Positions 19,556-28,533 of a stretch of DNA of 43,597 nucleotides are shown here, piece after piece. How positions within the stretch are numbered: the first letter of the stretch is position 1; the number at the start of each line of letters is the position of its first letter. The notes beneath the pieces are model-generated. The model was not told where the DNA came from. It saw only the letters and a program-made list of their open reading frames with translations, and made no database searches. The stretch spans positions 1 to 43,597 of the forward strand of contig NGBS01000054.1 of the NCBI GenBank assembly GCA_002245135.1. Reading direction: 5' to 3'. The translations under genes were made by a program, and so were the position numbers. Source of the DNA: Proteromonas lacertae. Its lineage: Eukaryota > Sar > Bigyra > Opalinata > Proteromonadidae.

Positions 19556-19660
19556 ATACTATTGAAACAATAGGTTATATATTATTATTTATACTTCTAT
19601 GTTAATAACAGTATTATTGATTCATAATTATAATATTACAATAAATTGTATATCTTAGTT

Positions 19661-19666
19661 AAAAAG
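19661..19666 (+). repeat. Left target-site duplication of element B (AAAAAG)
   Basis: AAAAAG (or TAAAAAG counting the preceding T) lies next to the left end and again at 28817-28822. One-base ambiguity arises because the element ends in alternating A and T. Confidence 0.65.
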
Positions 19667-19948
19667 TATATAGTATATAAATGGGACTCTGGCACATTAT
19701 GCCAGAGTCCTAACGAGTTTTCTAGGGGTCCGTCCCTTTCTAGATTCAGAGTTGACTTTTACGGGAGCTTCATCGATTGCATCGATGAAGCTCCCGTAAA
19801 GGTCAACTCTGAATCTAGAAGGGGACGGACTCCTAGAACACTCGTTAGAACTCTGGCATAATGTACCATAGTCCCATTTACGTAAGGTTCCTACGGGATT
19901 CCTCCCAACAGGGTCTACTTCTCAACGGGGTCTACTTCCCTACGGGAA
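19667..19948 (+). repeat. Left terminal inverted repeat of element B
   Basis: Starts TATATAGTATATAAATGGG, as in element A. Its palindrome is 19679-19879 with loop TGC at 19778-19780, followed by two copies of the 17-bp iteron. It matches 28534-28816 inverted. Confidence 0.85.
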
Positions 19949-20460
19949 CTCCTCTATGCTATTTCTATACCTATCTATGAGACGATCTCCTACGGGTACT
20001 CCTGTAAACTATCTAGAAGTGTTGGTTACCTCGAGGTGATGATTCTAATCATGCTCTTGACTCTCCTTGCTACGCTGGTGACCTTGTAAGGGCTTTTAAT
20101 TGAACCGTGGAAACCAATCGTGGAACCGGGAGTTTACAATTGGTAACAAGTTAACAATTGTTAACAAGTTACCAAATGGTAACTCCGGGAGGTTCTAGCT
20201 AGTTGTGGATTTCTCAAGGGCCCTTAAAGATAATGATTAGCAATCTCGGGAGCTTCCTAGAGGTAAGTTACAATGACCTTATAATTCACCTAGGTAAAGT
20301 GTTCCAATGCTCAACAATTGTCCGGGAAAAATGAGACTGATAGACCGTAGAAACTACGGGGGGTTCTACGTTCTGAATAGCATGGAGGATGCAGAGAAGT
20401 CAACACTCCGAGAACTCCATAGTCGTACTTTTCTTGCAATCGCTGATAAGTAAAATTACC
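19949..20460. other. Non-coding subterminal region of element B
   Basis: No gene. Up to about 20260 it is the inverted match of A's right subterminal region, including CTCGAGGTAACC-like stretches and the palindrome array. The rest, 20260-20460, is unique and presumably holds the promoter of the first gene. Confidence 0.6.
20132..20183. repeat. Array of three 16-bp palindromes in element B
   Basis: GTTTACAATTGGTAAC, GTTAACAATTGTTAAC and GTTACCAAATGGTAAC at 20132, 20150 and 20168, with AA spacers. It is the mirror of 18141-18192 in element A. Each lies about 450-500 bp from its element's end. Confidence 0.65.
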
Positions 20461-21076
20461 ATGGATAGCAATATTGATTCTAGTAGTCTTGCGAAGCTTT
20501 CCAGGGATGAGTTAGAAGCATTGATCATCAAGGTCGAGAAGGAACAACAAGATCTGAAAGAGCATAAAGGAGAAGGCAAAGGGTAAGGCTTCGGAAGTAA
20601 CTTCAAGGAAGCGTAAGTTCAATGCTAAGTACTACATCCGATGCATCGATCAGGAGTCAGCTAAGGAATGTCTCACGCTTACCAAGGAGATGGAGGAGTA
20701 CTTCAAAGAGATCACAGGCATGACTGATGAGGAAGCTTCCGTGATCAACAACCAGGAGGAAATAATGAAGGCTGTGAAGATAAAGTCCATCGCTGATTAC
20801 CTATTGAAGTCCTTGACCTTACAAGTACAATTCAAGGAGTCAGAGGATCGCAGCAAGACTCCATTCCCGATACTACCTTACAACTACGAGGTATTCTTAA
20901 CTAAACGCAACCAAGGAAAAGCACTCAGCAAGAGGATGAAACTCAAGATGGAAGCAACTGTTCATGACAACTTACCAAGAGAAGACAACTCCCTTGATAG
21001 TAAACCCTCGGAAGAAGCAACAACCCAACAAGACAACTTATCAGAAGCAGAAGATGACTTTAACGCGGCCTTCTAA
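20461..21076 (+). pseudogene. Small element B protein, broken
   Basis: Coding region starting ATG 20461 (MDSNIDSSSLAKLSRDEL). The first part is helical (ELEALIIKVEKEQQDLKE), followed by a Lys-rich stretch, then an alpha-helical domain and an acidic tail (EEATTQQDNLSEAEDDF). The frame is not continuous in this copy. The family is unrecognised; the layout (charged helix, basic patch, acidic tail) would suit a nucleic-acid-binding or scaffold protein. Its stop abuts the stop of the opposing gene. Confidence 0.5.
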
Positions 21077-21646
21077 TTAACAGTACTCCAGGACATAGAA
21101 GCAAGGATGAACTAACACCTTAAGTAATGTTTTCTCTTGGCTCTGTTGGACTGTTTGCTTAAAACACTTCATAAGACTGACAGAGGATAACAGGCACTTG
21201 AAGTAATGATAGGAACAGTCCTTAGAAGTCTCTTGCTCTATGTCCTCCATAGGTTGATCAGGGCTGGTAAGTAGCTCCATCATGTTGAAGTCAAGGGAAT
21301 CGTAGGAGAGTACCTGATGATCATACTCAATAACCTCAAGTAGATCCAAGGACATTGTAAGCACATCCTTCAAGGAGTTGATAAAGGACTGATGAAACAT
21401 CCCTGGCCATTGCACCGGCCTTACATTATTCAACTCAACCTTGATAAAGCCATCGGAAGATGATCGATCGAAGGAGTAAACACTCCCGTAAACAACAAAG
21501 CTAAAGTTCATACTCAAGGTGTTCATGGTCTTCTCCTCCATACTGTTGATGAACTTACAAGGATAGCTATCTCGGAGAAGTATAGCAAGGTGATCATCGT
21601 CAGGTAAAGGACTAGAGGAATTGTCGGGAGATTGATTGCAGCTCAT
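21077..21646 (-). CDS. Unrecognised element B protein
   Basis: ATG at 21646 (MSCNQSPDNSSSPLPDD), 189 residues. The central part is beta-rich (MNFSFVVYGSVYSFDR, GFIKVELNNVRPVQW) and the C-terminal part helical. No known motif. It is tail-to-tail with the upstream gene, the two stops forming TAATTA with no spacer. Confidence 0.55.
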   Translation of the reverse strand: MSCNQSPDNSSSPLPDDDHLAILLRDSYPCKFINSMEEKTMNTLSMNFSFVVYGSVYSFDRSSSDGFIKVELNNVRPVQWPGMFHQSFINSLKDVLTMSLDLLEVIEYDHQVLSYDSLDFNMMELLTSPDQPMEDIEQETSKDCSYHYFKCLLSSVSLMKCFKQTVQQSQEKTLLKVLVHPCFYVLEYC

Positions 21647-21717
21647 TACAATGCACGATGAAAATCAAGGACTATGAGAAGCTCAATAAATAATTTCCCA
21701 AGATAAAACATAAGGAC

Positions 21718-22161
21718 ATGGACACCAAAGTTATAAGCAATATTGTAATCCCTTCAGCTCACTTGCAACCCAAAGAAGAAGAAGACAAGACCGAGGATAA
21801 CCAAGAAGGAGATATCCAAGAAGTCGAAGACCAAGGAACTGCACCTACTTCAACACCATTGACTGAGTCACAATCAAGTGAGTTATTCATGGAAGTCAAG
21901 ACTGAAGAAGTCAAGACTGCAGAAGTCAAGACTGAAGAAGTTAAACAACCAGAGTTAGAAAGAGACCGAAGTAGTCATCACTTACACGATGAACAAGACC
22001 TAGATGCTGAGCTTATTGAAGACATGACTGACGAAGAGATTACTAACTTAAGAAAACACCTTGAGGAACTTATCGAGGTAGAGAAGGAGTCTAAAGATGA
22101 AGACAAGGATGAGGATGAGGATGATAACAACGAGATCCAGGAAGTAAAAGACTCTGAGTAA
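21718..22161 (+). CDS. Acidic low-complexity element B protein
   Basis: ATG at 21718 (MDTKVISNIVIPSAHL), 147 residues. Strongly acidic, with a repeat of the unit VKTEE (EVKTEEVKTAEVKTEEVK) and an Asp/Glu-rich C-terminus. A scaffold or core-mimic role is possible, as acidic proteins of this size are common in related elements (compare 40270-40743 in element C). Confidence 0.55.
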   Translation: MDTKVISNIVIPSAHLQPKEEEDKTEDNQEGDIQEVEDQGTAPTSTPLTESQSSELFMEVKTEEVKTAEVKTEEVKQPELERDRSSHHLHDEQDLDAELIEDMTDEEITNLRKHLEELIEVEKESKDEDKDEDEDDNNEIQEVKDSE

Positions 22162-22167
22162 AGTAAT

Positions 22168-22233
22168 CATAAGGAGGTACTCATAAGGAGGAACTTATAA
22201 GGAGCAACTCGCAAGGAGGTACTTACAATATCT
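22168..22233 (+). repeat. Four 14-15 bp tandem repeats upstream of a structural gene
   Basis: Units CATAAGGAGGTACT, CATAAGGAGGAACT, TATAAGGAGCAACT and CGCAAGGAGGTACT lie in a row between the genes at 21718 and 22252. The AAGGAGG core looks like a bacterial ribosome site but is most likely a promoter-proximal repeat here. Confidence 0.55.
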
Positions 22234-22251
22234 CTTTTCTCAGGAGTAATC

Positions 22252-22824
22252 ATGAACAAGTTCAAGAGATTCAACTTAGCTGATAGACGAAGAGTACTTT
22301 TCAAAGGCAATGGAGTAGACAAGGATGATTACAATGACCTTCATGAAGCTTACTTACAATCACTAGCAAGAGAACGTCAAGGAGCTATCTCCCGAAGAAG
22401 GAATCGAAGGATAGATGAACTCCGAGGAATGCTCAGAGACTACAACACGGAACATCCGATGATGGGTAAGGATGCAGAACTCCAAGGAGCTTACAATGTA
22501 GCTAGTGACTATCTTACTGCCTTGGAGAACAATGAGTTGATGAGTCAAAGGATGGCAAAATCGTTGATCCCCAAGAAGACTAAGAGCAAGAACAAGAGAG
22601 TTGCTTACAAGACAGACTCCATCGTAGATGCGATATCAACTCCTGGCTTCCTTGTAGTTCCTACAATCATGAAGAGCATTGAAGCTGACCGTGAAGTAAG
22701 TGACTCCTCCGAGGATCTCGACCCTTTAACAATGATGATGATGATGATGAAACAAGGAGCCAGAGGAAGCTCCGATGATGGTGATGAGAATACAATGGCC
22801 TTACTAAGTCAACTACTTACTACT

Positions 22825-22855
<31 letters not shown>

Positions 22856-23151
22856 AAACAAAGAAACCTACCTCTGAGGATATCAAGAAGGTAATGGACT
22901 CACTCAAGACTGAATACTCCGATACAGTCTTCAATGAACTAGCCAACTCCATCCATCCTACTCCTATTACCGAGAATAAGTATGAGAATGATAGTAAGTA
23001 CGGAGTCTCTGATGAAACAAAGGAATCCGATGGGCTTGGAATGTTAACTAAGGAACTGGAGCAGACAATTGAAGATATCAATAACAACAAGACCGTAATT
23101 GACCTTCCTGAAGAAGAAGAGTCTGATGAATCAACTTCTGAGGAGGAGTAG
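22252..23151 (+). CDS. Unrecognised element B protein, possible virion protein
   Basis: ATG at 22252 (MNKFKRFNLADRRRVL), 299 residues. An Arg-rich N-terminus (RRNRRIDELRGMLRDYN) and helices are followed by low complexity: a Met run coded by ATG repeats near 22734, an Ala-Asp run near 22824 and an acidic tail ending EEEE. The trinucleotide-repeat tracts suggest replication slippage. Function unknown. It is the first of five co-directional genes ending in the capsid genes. Confidence 0.6.
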
Positions 23152-23170
23152 ACAGAATATCATCAGTAAT

Positions 23171-23180
23171 TCATTTCCCT
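23171..23180 (+). promoter_or_regulatory. Initiator-like motif TCATTTCCCT before the 64-codon gene
   Basis: Lies 26 bp before the ATG at 23197. Similar motifs stand before the next genes: TCCATTTCTCTC (23395), TCATTTACTC (24481) and TCATTTCCTT (25474). A shared late-promoter or initiator element is inferred. Confidence 0.4.
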
Positions 23181-23196
23181 TAAGTATAGTCTTGTT

Positions 23197-23391
23197 ATGA
23201 CTAAGAAACTCAACAAGAAGCAAAAGGCAAAGCTCAAGGAGCTGATCATCAAGAGATTGAATCAATGTAAAGCAACTCCTAGCAGTCACTACTCTGACCT
23301 TTACAAGAAGTACTACCAGGCAATCACTGATCATTACAAGGATGTCGATATCAATGTCCATGGCAATGAAATAGACTCCTCCGATCTCTAG
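23197..23391 (+). CDS. Small basic element B protein
   Basis: ATG at 23197 (MTKKLNKKQKAKLKELI), 64 residues, Lys-rich helical N-terminus and acidic end (GNEIDSSDL). No family recognised. Its place in the structural cluster and its charge suggest a small virion or core protein. Confidence 0.5.
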   Translation: MTKKLNKKQKAKLKELIIKRLNQCKATPSSHYSDLYKKYYQAITDHYKDVDINVHGNEIDSSDL

Positions 23392-23417
23392 TAATCCATT
23401 TCTCTCTAGTAAAGGCG

Positions 23418-24440
23418 ATGAGAAGCAAGGCAAGTAGCAAGAGTCCCAAGAAGGTAAAGACAAGTGATGATCCTCTGGTGATCATCAAGAAGCAATTGTT
23501 GGAGGAGTTCAATAAGAAGGTTGAAGGTATCACCGATGTTAAGAAGCTCTCAGCAATGACCGTGAAGATGATGGAGAACAACACCAAGGTAATGGAAGGT
23601 AACAATCAGCAGATAGTATCGATGAACTTAACTCCCAGCAATATACAATCAGGTACTATGGTAAACAACTCCCCAGCAAGAGAACTTTACAAGGCCAACA
23701 TGATTAACCAGTACGGTAAAGCCAACTACTATAACTACCGAGACTTTGCTGGTAACATCAACACTCCAGCTTCAAGGAACCTCTCAGCACTCTATCCCAA
23801 TCAATCAACTTACTATCGCAATCCATCGGTAAGTCTTCCTAGCTTACAACAGCAGGCTAAACAAAATCAATGGATGAGCAATCCCCATCTAGTCTATCAA
23901 CAGAACACTGCCCAGATCAACAACGTTCTTAGCAACTTACAATCAATGATCGAGAAGTACAAGTACGCAGCTCCTGATCAGAAACCATTGATCAGGACAA
24001 GCATAATCAGCTTCATCGAGAACTTAAGGAACGCTACCAACACCGGAGCTACGAACAGTGATGTTACCAGAGCAGTCTTCAATTATATCAACAACCCAGA
24101 AATCAAAGGCCTCTTGAACTTCTCCGATGAGATGATCAAGACTTCCTTTGGACCGACAATGTACCAGAGCTTCATGGACGTCACCAACAACACGATTGGA
24201 GCAGTCGGAACCACTGCAGACTTCGGAAGGAACTTACTTAACCTCAGAGATGCTTACAATAAAGGAACCTTATGGAGCAACCCACAACAAGTGATTGGAA
24301 ATGCTGCTGGGTTAGTTCAGAACCTTGGTAACTTCGGAACATCCCTGGACAATGGCTTTCAAGCAGTCAAGAGACTCTTTGGATATGGTAAGGTAGGAAG
24401 AAGAATCCCCTTATGGAAGCTTTACCGAAGGCGTAAGTAA
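23418..24440 (+). CDS. Element B structural-cluster protein with basic C-terminus
   Basis: ATG at 23418 (MRSKASSKSPKKVKTSD), 340 residues. A basic N-terminus is followed by a helical part, an Asn/Gln/Tyr-rich centre (YYNYRDFAGNINTPAS) and a Gly-rich hydrophobic stretch (GAVGTTADFGRNLLN). It ends GYGKVGRRIPLWKLYRRRK. The GYG-then-Arg pattern recalls the basic proteins of element C (41255, 41747). It may be a core or membrane-active virion protein, comparable in position to adenovirus VI. Unproven. Confidence 0.5.
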   Translation: MRSKASSKSPKKVKTSDDPLVIIKKQLLEEFNKKVEGITDVKKLSAMTVKMMENNTKVMEGNNQQIVSMNLTPSNIQSGTMVNNSPARELYKANMINQYGKANYYNYRDFAGNINTPASRNLSALYPNQSTYYRNPSVSLPSLQQQAKQNQWMSNPHLVYQQNTAQINNVLSNLQSMIEKYKYAAPDQKPLIRTSIISFIENLRNATNTGATNSDVTRAVFNYINNPEIKGLLNFSDEMIKTSFGPTMYQSFMDVTNNTIGAVGTTADFGRNLLNLRDAYNKGTLWSNPQQVIGNAAGLVQNLGNFGTSLDNGFQAVKRLFGYGKVGRRIPLWKLYRRRK

Positions 24441-24494
24441 GAGACTTATGGTAAATCGTTATTCAGTCTTTTCTCTAAGATCATTTACTCGGAC

Positions 24495-25457
24495 ATGTCC
24501 AACCAAACAAGAACGATCAGCATTAGCTCAGCTAGAAGAATTGCCCAGAAGAATAAGTACGAATTGATCATTGCTATCCCCACCGATGTAAGGAAGGACA
24601 ACTACAAGTACATTGCCTTGAAGTATGCTAGCATCCCCAACTCCTTCTATGTTGTCCAAGAAGGAGTCAATGACCAGATGACCTATGTCTTCCAGATCGC
24701 TATCCGTACTGTAGGAGATAAGTATGAACACGTAGAGTTCAACTACAACATGACAATCCCTCAAGGAGACTATAGTGGTGATGAGCTCCTTGCAATGTTC
24801 AACAGTCCCTTTGAGAAACTCACTCAAGGAGAAGTTATCAAAGTGATAAAGACCGTCCATCCAGAGTTAGAAGCAAGTAGTACCGGAAGCAACCTCCTTA
24901 TGTTTGATCCATCAACAGCCTTTGGTAAGAAGAAGTGCACGTCCTCTGATCCTCATCATATCCACACAACTAATTTAACCTTTACAGGAGCTAGTAATGT
25001 CATCGGCCTTAAAGCAAACAACATCGCTGGTAATGAGTATACAGGAGCCTTCATCTGCTCTATCAAGTTAAAGTCTCCAGGGATTGCTTATCGATTCCTC
25101 GGGATGGGAGATACTCAATATGTCCTAGCTGATCATCAACACACTTCATCCAGTCTATTGACTTACAAGTATCCAGAAGTAACATTGCCTGGAGAGCCTA
25201 CGATCATCTGGGTAGACTCTGTAAGCATCAGGATGGACATGGTGAACCAAGATCAAGACTCCAAGATCCTAGAAACTTTCCCTATCGTGGATTTTACCCA
25301 GCCTTACATTGCCTTCAACAACAACGATCTCATCTCCCGAGCAAAGCAATTAGGTAACTACACGGAAGGTCAAGTAATCGTTAGCATTACCCAACAAGAT
25401 GGCTTCCAGCTAGACCTCAAGATGCATGACTACAACTTCGAGGTAGCCTTATTCTAA
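24495..25457 (+). CDS. Penton-like (minor capsid) protein of element B
   Basis: ATG at 24495 (MSNQTRTISISSARRIAQ), 320 residues. It is homologous to the element C protein at 34482-35471: both have a P(N)SF block near residue 50, a C-terminal IWV then S(V/I)(S/T)IRMD(M/I)VN block, DQDS, and a final G(Q)(V/I)I then ITQQ(D/N)G(F/Y)(Q/E)L then F. It lies immediately upstream of the major capsid gene in both elements, which is the usual minor/major capsid order in Polinton-like viruses. The beta-rich pattern fits a single jelly roll; vertex location is inferred from family practice. Confidence 0.7.
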   Translation: MSNQTRTISISSARRIAQKNKYELIIAIPTDVRKDNYKYIALKYASIPNSFYVVQEGVNDQMTYVFQIAIRTVGDKYEHVEFNYNMTIPQGDYSGDELLAMFNSPFEKLTQGEVIKVIKTVHPELEASSTGSNLLMFDPSTAFGKKKCTSSDPHHIHTTNLTFTGASNVIGLKANNIAGNEYTGAFICSIKLKSPGIAYRFLGMGDTQYVLADHQHTSSSLLTYKYPEVTLPGEPTIIWVDSVSIRMDMVNQDQDSKILETFPIVDFTQPYIAFNNNDLISRAKQLGNYTEGQVIVSITQQDGFQLDLKMHDYNFEVALF

Positions 25458-25508
25458 GTTCCTTTCCATTGAATCATTTCCTTTGTGTATTCTAAGGAGT
25501 TATTAGCA

Positions 25509-26879
25509 ATGTCAACTCAAGTGATCATCCCCGAGGAGCAACAACATGCTCCTATCATCCCAATCATGAATCCACTCTACCAGACGATAAAGCTTACTCC
25601 TACTCAATCTTATCCTAAGGTCGACTGCCCAGAGCAAGGCATGACTCCTGAGATCACCTTTGAACTCCCTGGTAATTACTGCAGCAACTTAAGCAAGAGT
25701 TACATCCAGTTCTACGTTGACTATTACGGTAACAATGGAAAAACTATGGAACCTGATATTAAGAATGCTGATAAGTCAGGGGATTGGAAGTTCTTTTACG
25801 ATACTTACGTGTTATCCAACTCTTATAACTTAACCGAGATCAAGGTCTACAACTCCAATGGAGTTCAGTTACTGTATGCAGATCATCAGTATGAGTTGTT
25901 CCGACAAATGATGGTTCAAGTGGCAAGGAAGAACATTGATAAGTATAATCAGAAGGTTTACTTTGATGGTTGCTATGCTGAGGAAAGCAAAGACACTGAG
26001 GACTATGAAGTCATGGAGTTTAAAGTAGAAGAATTAAAGGACGGGCATTACCGACGTCTAGTAAAGATCTTCCTTGGAGAGCTCTTCAATACAATACTTA
26101 GTTCAGCAACAGATGTCTTCTTCTCGGAGAAGCTATTCATCACTTTGAGATTCGGTAAGGCTGATGGTTTCTACAACCCTAAGGAAAGTAAGAGTACTAA
26201 GTTCAATGAGATGAAGGATAGCACAGCTAAGGATATGACCGATCCAGTAAAAGCAAAGATGATAGAACCCAAGGTAAAAGTTAGCCTAGACAACTTCTAC
26301 TTCTACGTGAAGGTTAACAAGGATCCAGCCTGTAATGACAACACGATCAAGTATTGCCTTAACAAGACAATTGACTTCAATGACTTCCATTGCTTTACTG
26401 TCACTAGCAGCTCCGGCATGGACTTCTTTCGATATACCTTTACCTTGAATAGTAGTCTCGGTAAGTACATCAAGTTCATTGCCTATCGTCCTTATGATGG
26501 GAACGACAAGATCCAGAAGCTAGATAAGCAAAGTACTAAGTTCAGATGGCTTATCAATGACTTCCAATACAACCCAGACTTTGTTAACCTCAAGGACTAT
26601 GATAACTACCACATGATAAAGCCTTTGCTAGCCTGTAGCTGGCACGATCAGTACAACTACGTTCAGGAGGAAGATAAGTTCATCGAGGTACTCAACTTTA
26701 GTAACTTTGGCTTATTCGATCTCCAAAATAGACAAGGCAAGAGAATGGATCAAGATATTAAGTTTACCTTTGAGATGTACTCCGACACCCTCAAGACCGA
26801 GAACATCTTCCATCGCTTCTACGTGGTCACTGGCCGAGGAGCTACTGTCAATGAAAGTGGTATCGTGAACATCATCTAA
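25509..26879 (+). CDS. Major capsid protein of element B, double-jelly-roll type
   Basis: ATG at 25509 (MSTQVIIPEEQQHAP), about 456 residues; the eight codons open before it lack an ATG. It is homologous along its length to the element C protein at 35508: IP(E/K)EQ(Q/K)H, then P(L/F)YQ, IKLTP/VKLSP, ITFEL/IKFEL, NLSKSYIQ, DFNDFHC/QFNDFRC, FTLNSS, F(Y/K)VV/IITGR and SGIV near the end. The NLSKSYIQ block resembles the early strand-turn motif common in Polinton and adintovirus hexon-like proteins. Length and context fit a double-jelly-roll capsomer building an icosahedral shell. Confidence 0.75.
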   Translation: MSTQVIIPEEQQHAPIIPIMNPLYQTIKLTPTQSYPKVDCPEQGMTPEITFELPGNYCSNLSKSYIQFYVDYYGNNGKTMEPDIKNADKSGDWKFFYDTYVLSNSYNLTEIKVYNSNGVQLLYADHQYELFRQMMVQVARKNIDKYNQKVYFDGCYAEESKDTEDYEVMEFKVEELKDGHYRRLVKIFLGELFNTILSSATDVFFSEKLFITLRFGKADGFYNPKESKSTKFNEMKDSTAKDMTDPVKAKMIEPKVKVSLDNFYFYVKVNKDPACNDNTIKYCLNKTIDFNDFHCFTVTSSSGMDFFRYTFTLNSSLGKYIKFIAYRPYDGNDKIQKLDKQSTKFRWLINDFQYNPDFVNLKDYDNYHMIKPLLACSWHDQYNYVQEEDKFIEVLNFSNFGLFDLQNRQGKRMDQDIKFTFEMYSDTLKTENIFHRFYVVTGRGATVNESGIVNII

Positions 26880-26999
26880 AGGACGATGATCGGAGAGATC
26901 ACCTCATACTTGGGATAGATGATATCGATGGAAGGAGTTCTCTTGATTGTGAGCTGATGGTTCTTTACCCACAAGACAACTTCCTTATAAGTGCAGTCC

Positions 27000-27329
27000 T
27001 TATCTATCCCGTGTAGATCTTGGTGACTTGCTTACAACAACATAGACTTGCTTAACGTTATCGGGAGAGGCTGGTAAAGCAACATTGTACTTTGCCTGAA
27101 TCTTGCATTGCTTCTCGGCAATCATTAGCATCTGGTTCTTCAACTCCTCGGAGATGTTCCTCCAGCACTTGAGCTCTCCATTGTTGAATCGTAGGAAGGT
27201 AACATTCAGGAGCTGGATGATGAAGTTCTTGTCAGTCTCAATGATCTGGTGAATCGTTCCTCGGAGTTGTACTTGCCATTGAAGTGCATAAGGAACACTT
27301 ACAAAGATGTTATTATCGGTGCTATCCAT
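27000..27329 (-). CDS. Small beta-rich protein, possible OB-fold ssDNA-binding protein
   Basis: ATG at 27329 (MDSTDNNIFVSVPYAL), 109 residues. It resembles the N-terminal half of the element C protein at 38675-39418: (N)(V/I)(Y/F)VS(L/V)P, then a five-strand beta pattern with FNN at the same place. The position after the capsid genes and on the opposite strand is also the same in both elements. An OB-type DNA-binding role is a guess from the strand pattern. Confidence 0.5.
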   Translation of the reverse strand: MDSTDNNIFVSVPYALQWQVQLRGTIHQIIETDKNFIIQLLNVTFLRFNNGELKCWRNISEELKNQMLMIAEKQCKIQAKYNVALPASPDNVKQVYVVVSKSPRSTRDR

Positions 27330-27400
27330 AGACGATTGAACCCAATATCAAAAGTTAATGATAATCAGTAAAGCCTTAAGAAGAAGTTAAGTACTAGGAA

Positions 27401-27467
27401 TTAAGCCGATGTTGAAGTCATTGAAATAGCTGCTGGTTGCTCAGGGTTCTGAGGAGTCTCTTGAGGC

Positions 27468-27501
<34 letters not shown>

Positions 27502-28327
27502 GAACTCCTTGAGGTGCAACTACTTGAGTAGGAGTAGGAGTAGGAATAACTACTTGAGGAATCATCCCTTGAGGGAACTGAGGTTGTGGAGGCTGATAAG
27601 CATTCATGGAGATGTCCTTGATCTCGTAATGAGGAAAGATACGTACAGGTTGAATAAAGTTACCTCCTGTTGTAGTTCCATCGCTAGACACTTCCTTACC
27701 GGGATAGATAACTGCATCCTTGATCACTAGCAAGAACATGAAGACTTTACCGACGTTACTATAGATGTTCTGCTTAAAGGCCAAGAGCTTCTTGTTGCTT
27801 CTCTTCCAGAGAGTTGCATTGAGAGTACCTGATCGAGGAGTTGAAACATAGGTGGTGTTGGTGATCTGAAGATGCTTAGGGAAGGTTGGATCTTGTTGAG
27901 TTGCCATAGCCACGTTGTATCGTAAGCTCTTGATAAACATCTCGGTGTTGTTGGAGTCAATGAAGAAGGACATCACCCTGGTAACATTCAACTGGAGGTA
28001 GTAGTTGGTATCATACTCGGAGATCTTTTCAACCATGGCTTCAACATAGAAGTGTACTTGATCTTGCTTAAGGAAGTAGTGCCAGTACTTACCACAGATA
28101 CGGAGCTGGGGCTTCTCAGGTTGTAATTGTCGTTGTTGCTGGGCAGCTCCGGGAAATGCAAAGGAATTTGAAGGAGCCGATGGAGACATCATCATCACTG
28201 GCTGGGATATCACGGGTTGATTCATCATTGGTAAGACTGAAGCTGGATTGAAAGAAGGAGCTGTCATAGGAGCAGGCATTGCTGGGTAAGGAACTTGTTG
28301 CATAGCTGGTTGATTGAAAGAGTTCAT
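27401..28327 (-). CDS. Beta-rich protein with Pro/Gln-rich ends, possible ssDNA-binding protein
   Basis: ATG at 28327 (MNSFNQPAMQQVPYPAM), 308 residues. A Pro/Met/Gln-rich N-terminus precedes a folded core (RICGKYWHYFLKQDQVHFYVEAM, YYLQLNVTRVMSFFID, KVFMFLLVIKDAVIYPG). The tail has a run of 12 Gln coded by a CAA repeat near 27470-27500. The core has the same strand rhythm as the 109-residue neighbour, so the two may be paralogues. Related proteins in such elements can be DNA-binding; I see no diagnostic residues. Confidence 0.5.
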
Positions 28328-28533
28328 AGGAAACGATAAAGTAGTGAAAGATAAGATCGACCAAGAAATATATGACTGAAGTGAACCTAAGAAGGAACCT
28401 GAGAAGAAACCTTCAAAGGGATCGTAGAACCATCCTAGTCTTTACAATTGGTTTCCACGGTTCTGTAGATGAACTTTTCTTTGAAAGAGTTCTTCTCGTA
28501 GAATACTCCTTGAAGATCATCCTGTAAGAGATC
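28328..28533. other. Right subterminal region of element B
   Basis: About 200 bp with no gene. It presumably holds the promoter of the leftward gene at 27401-28327. A short stretch (TTTACAATTGGTTTCCACGG, 28441-28460) is a remnant of the subterminal block found complete at B's left end, but the palindrome array is missing here. Confidence 0.5.

Noticed and set aside
18066-20260. Inversion or recombination between A's right end and B's left end
   Set aside because: Each element has matching target duplications at its own two ends, so both are simple insertions.
22168-22233. AAGGAGG repeats as bacterial ribosome binding sites
   Set aside because: Spliced host genes and Polinton-like capsid genes place the DNA in a eukaryote; the repeats also lie some distance from the start codon.
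27437-27730. Leu/Arg-rich open frame opposite the Gln-rich protein gene
   Set aside because: It is the complement of the CAA repeat and has no independent support.
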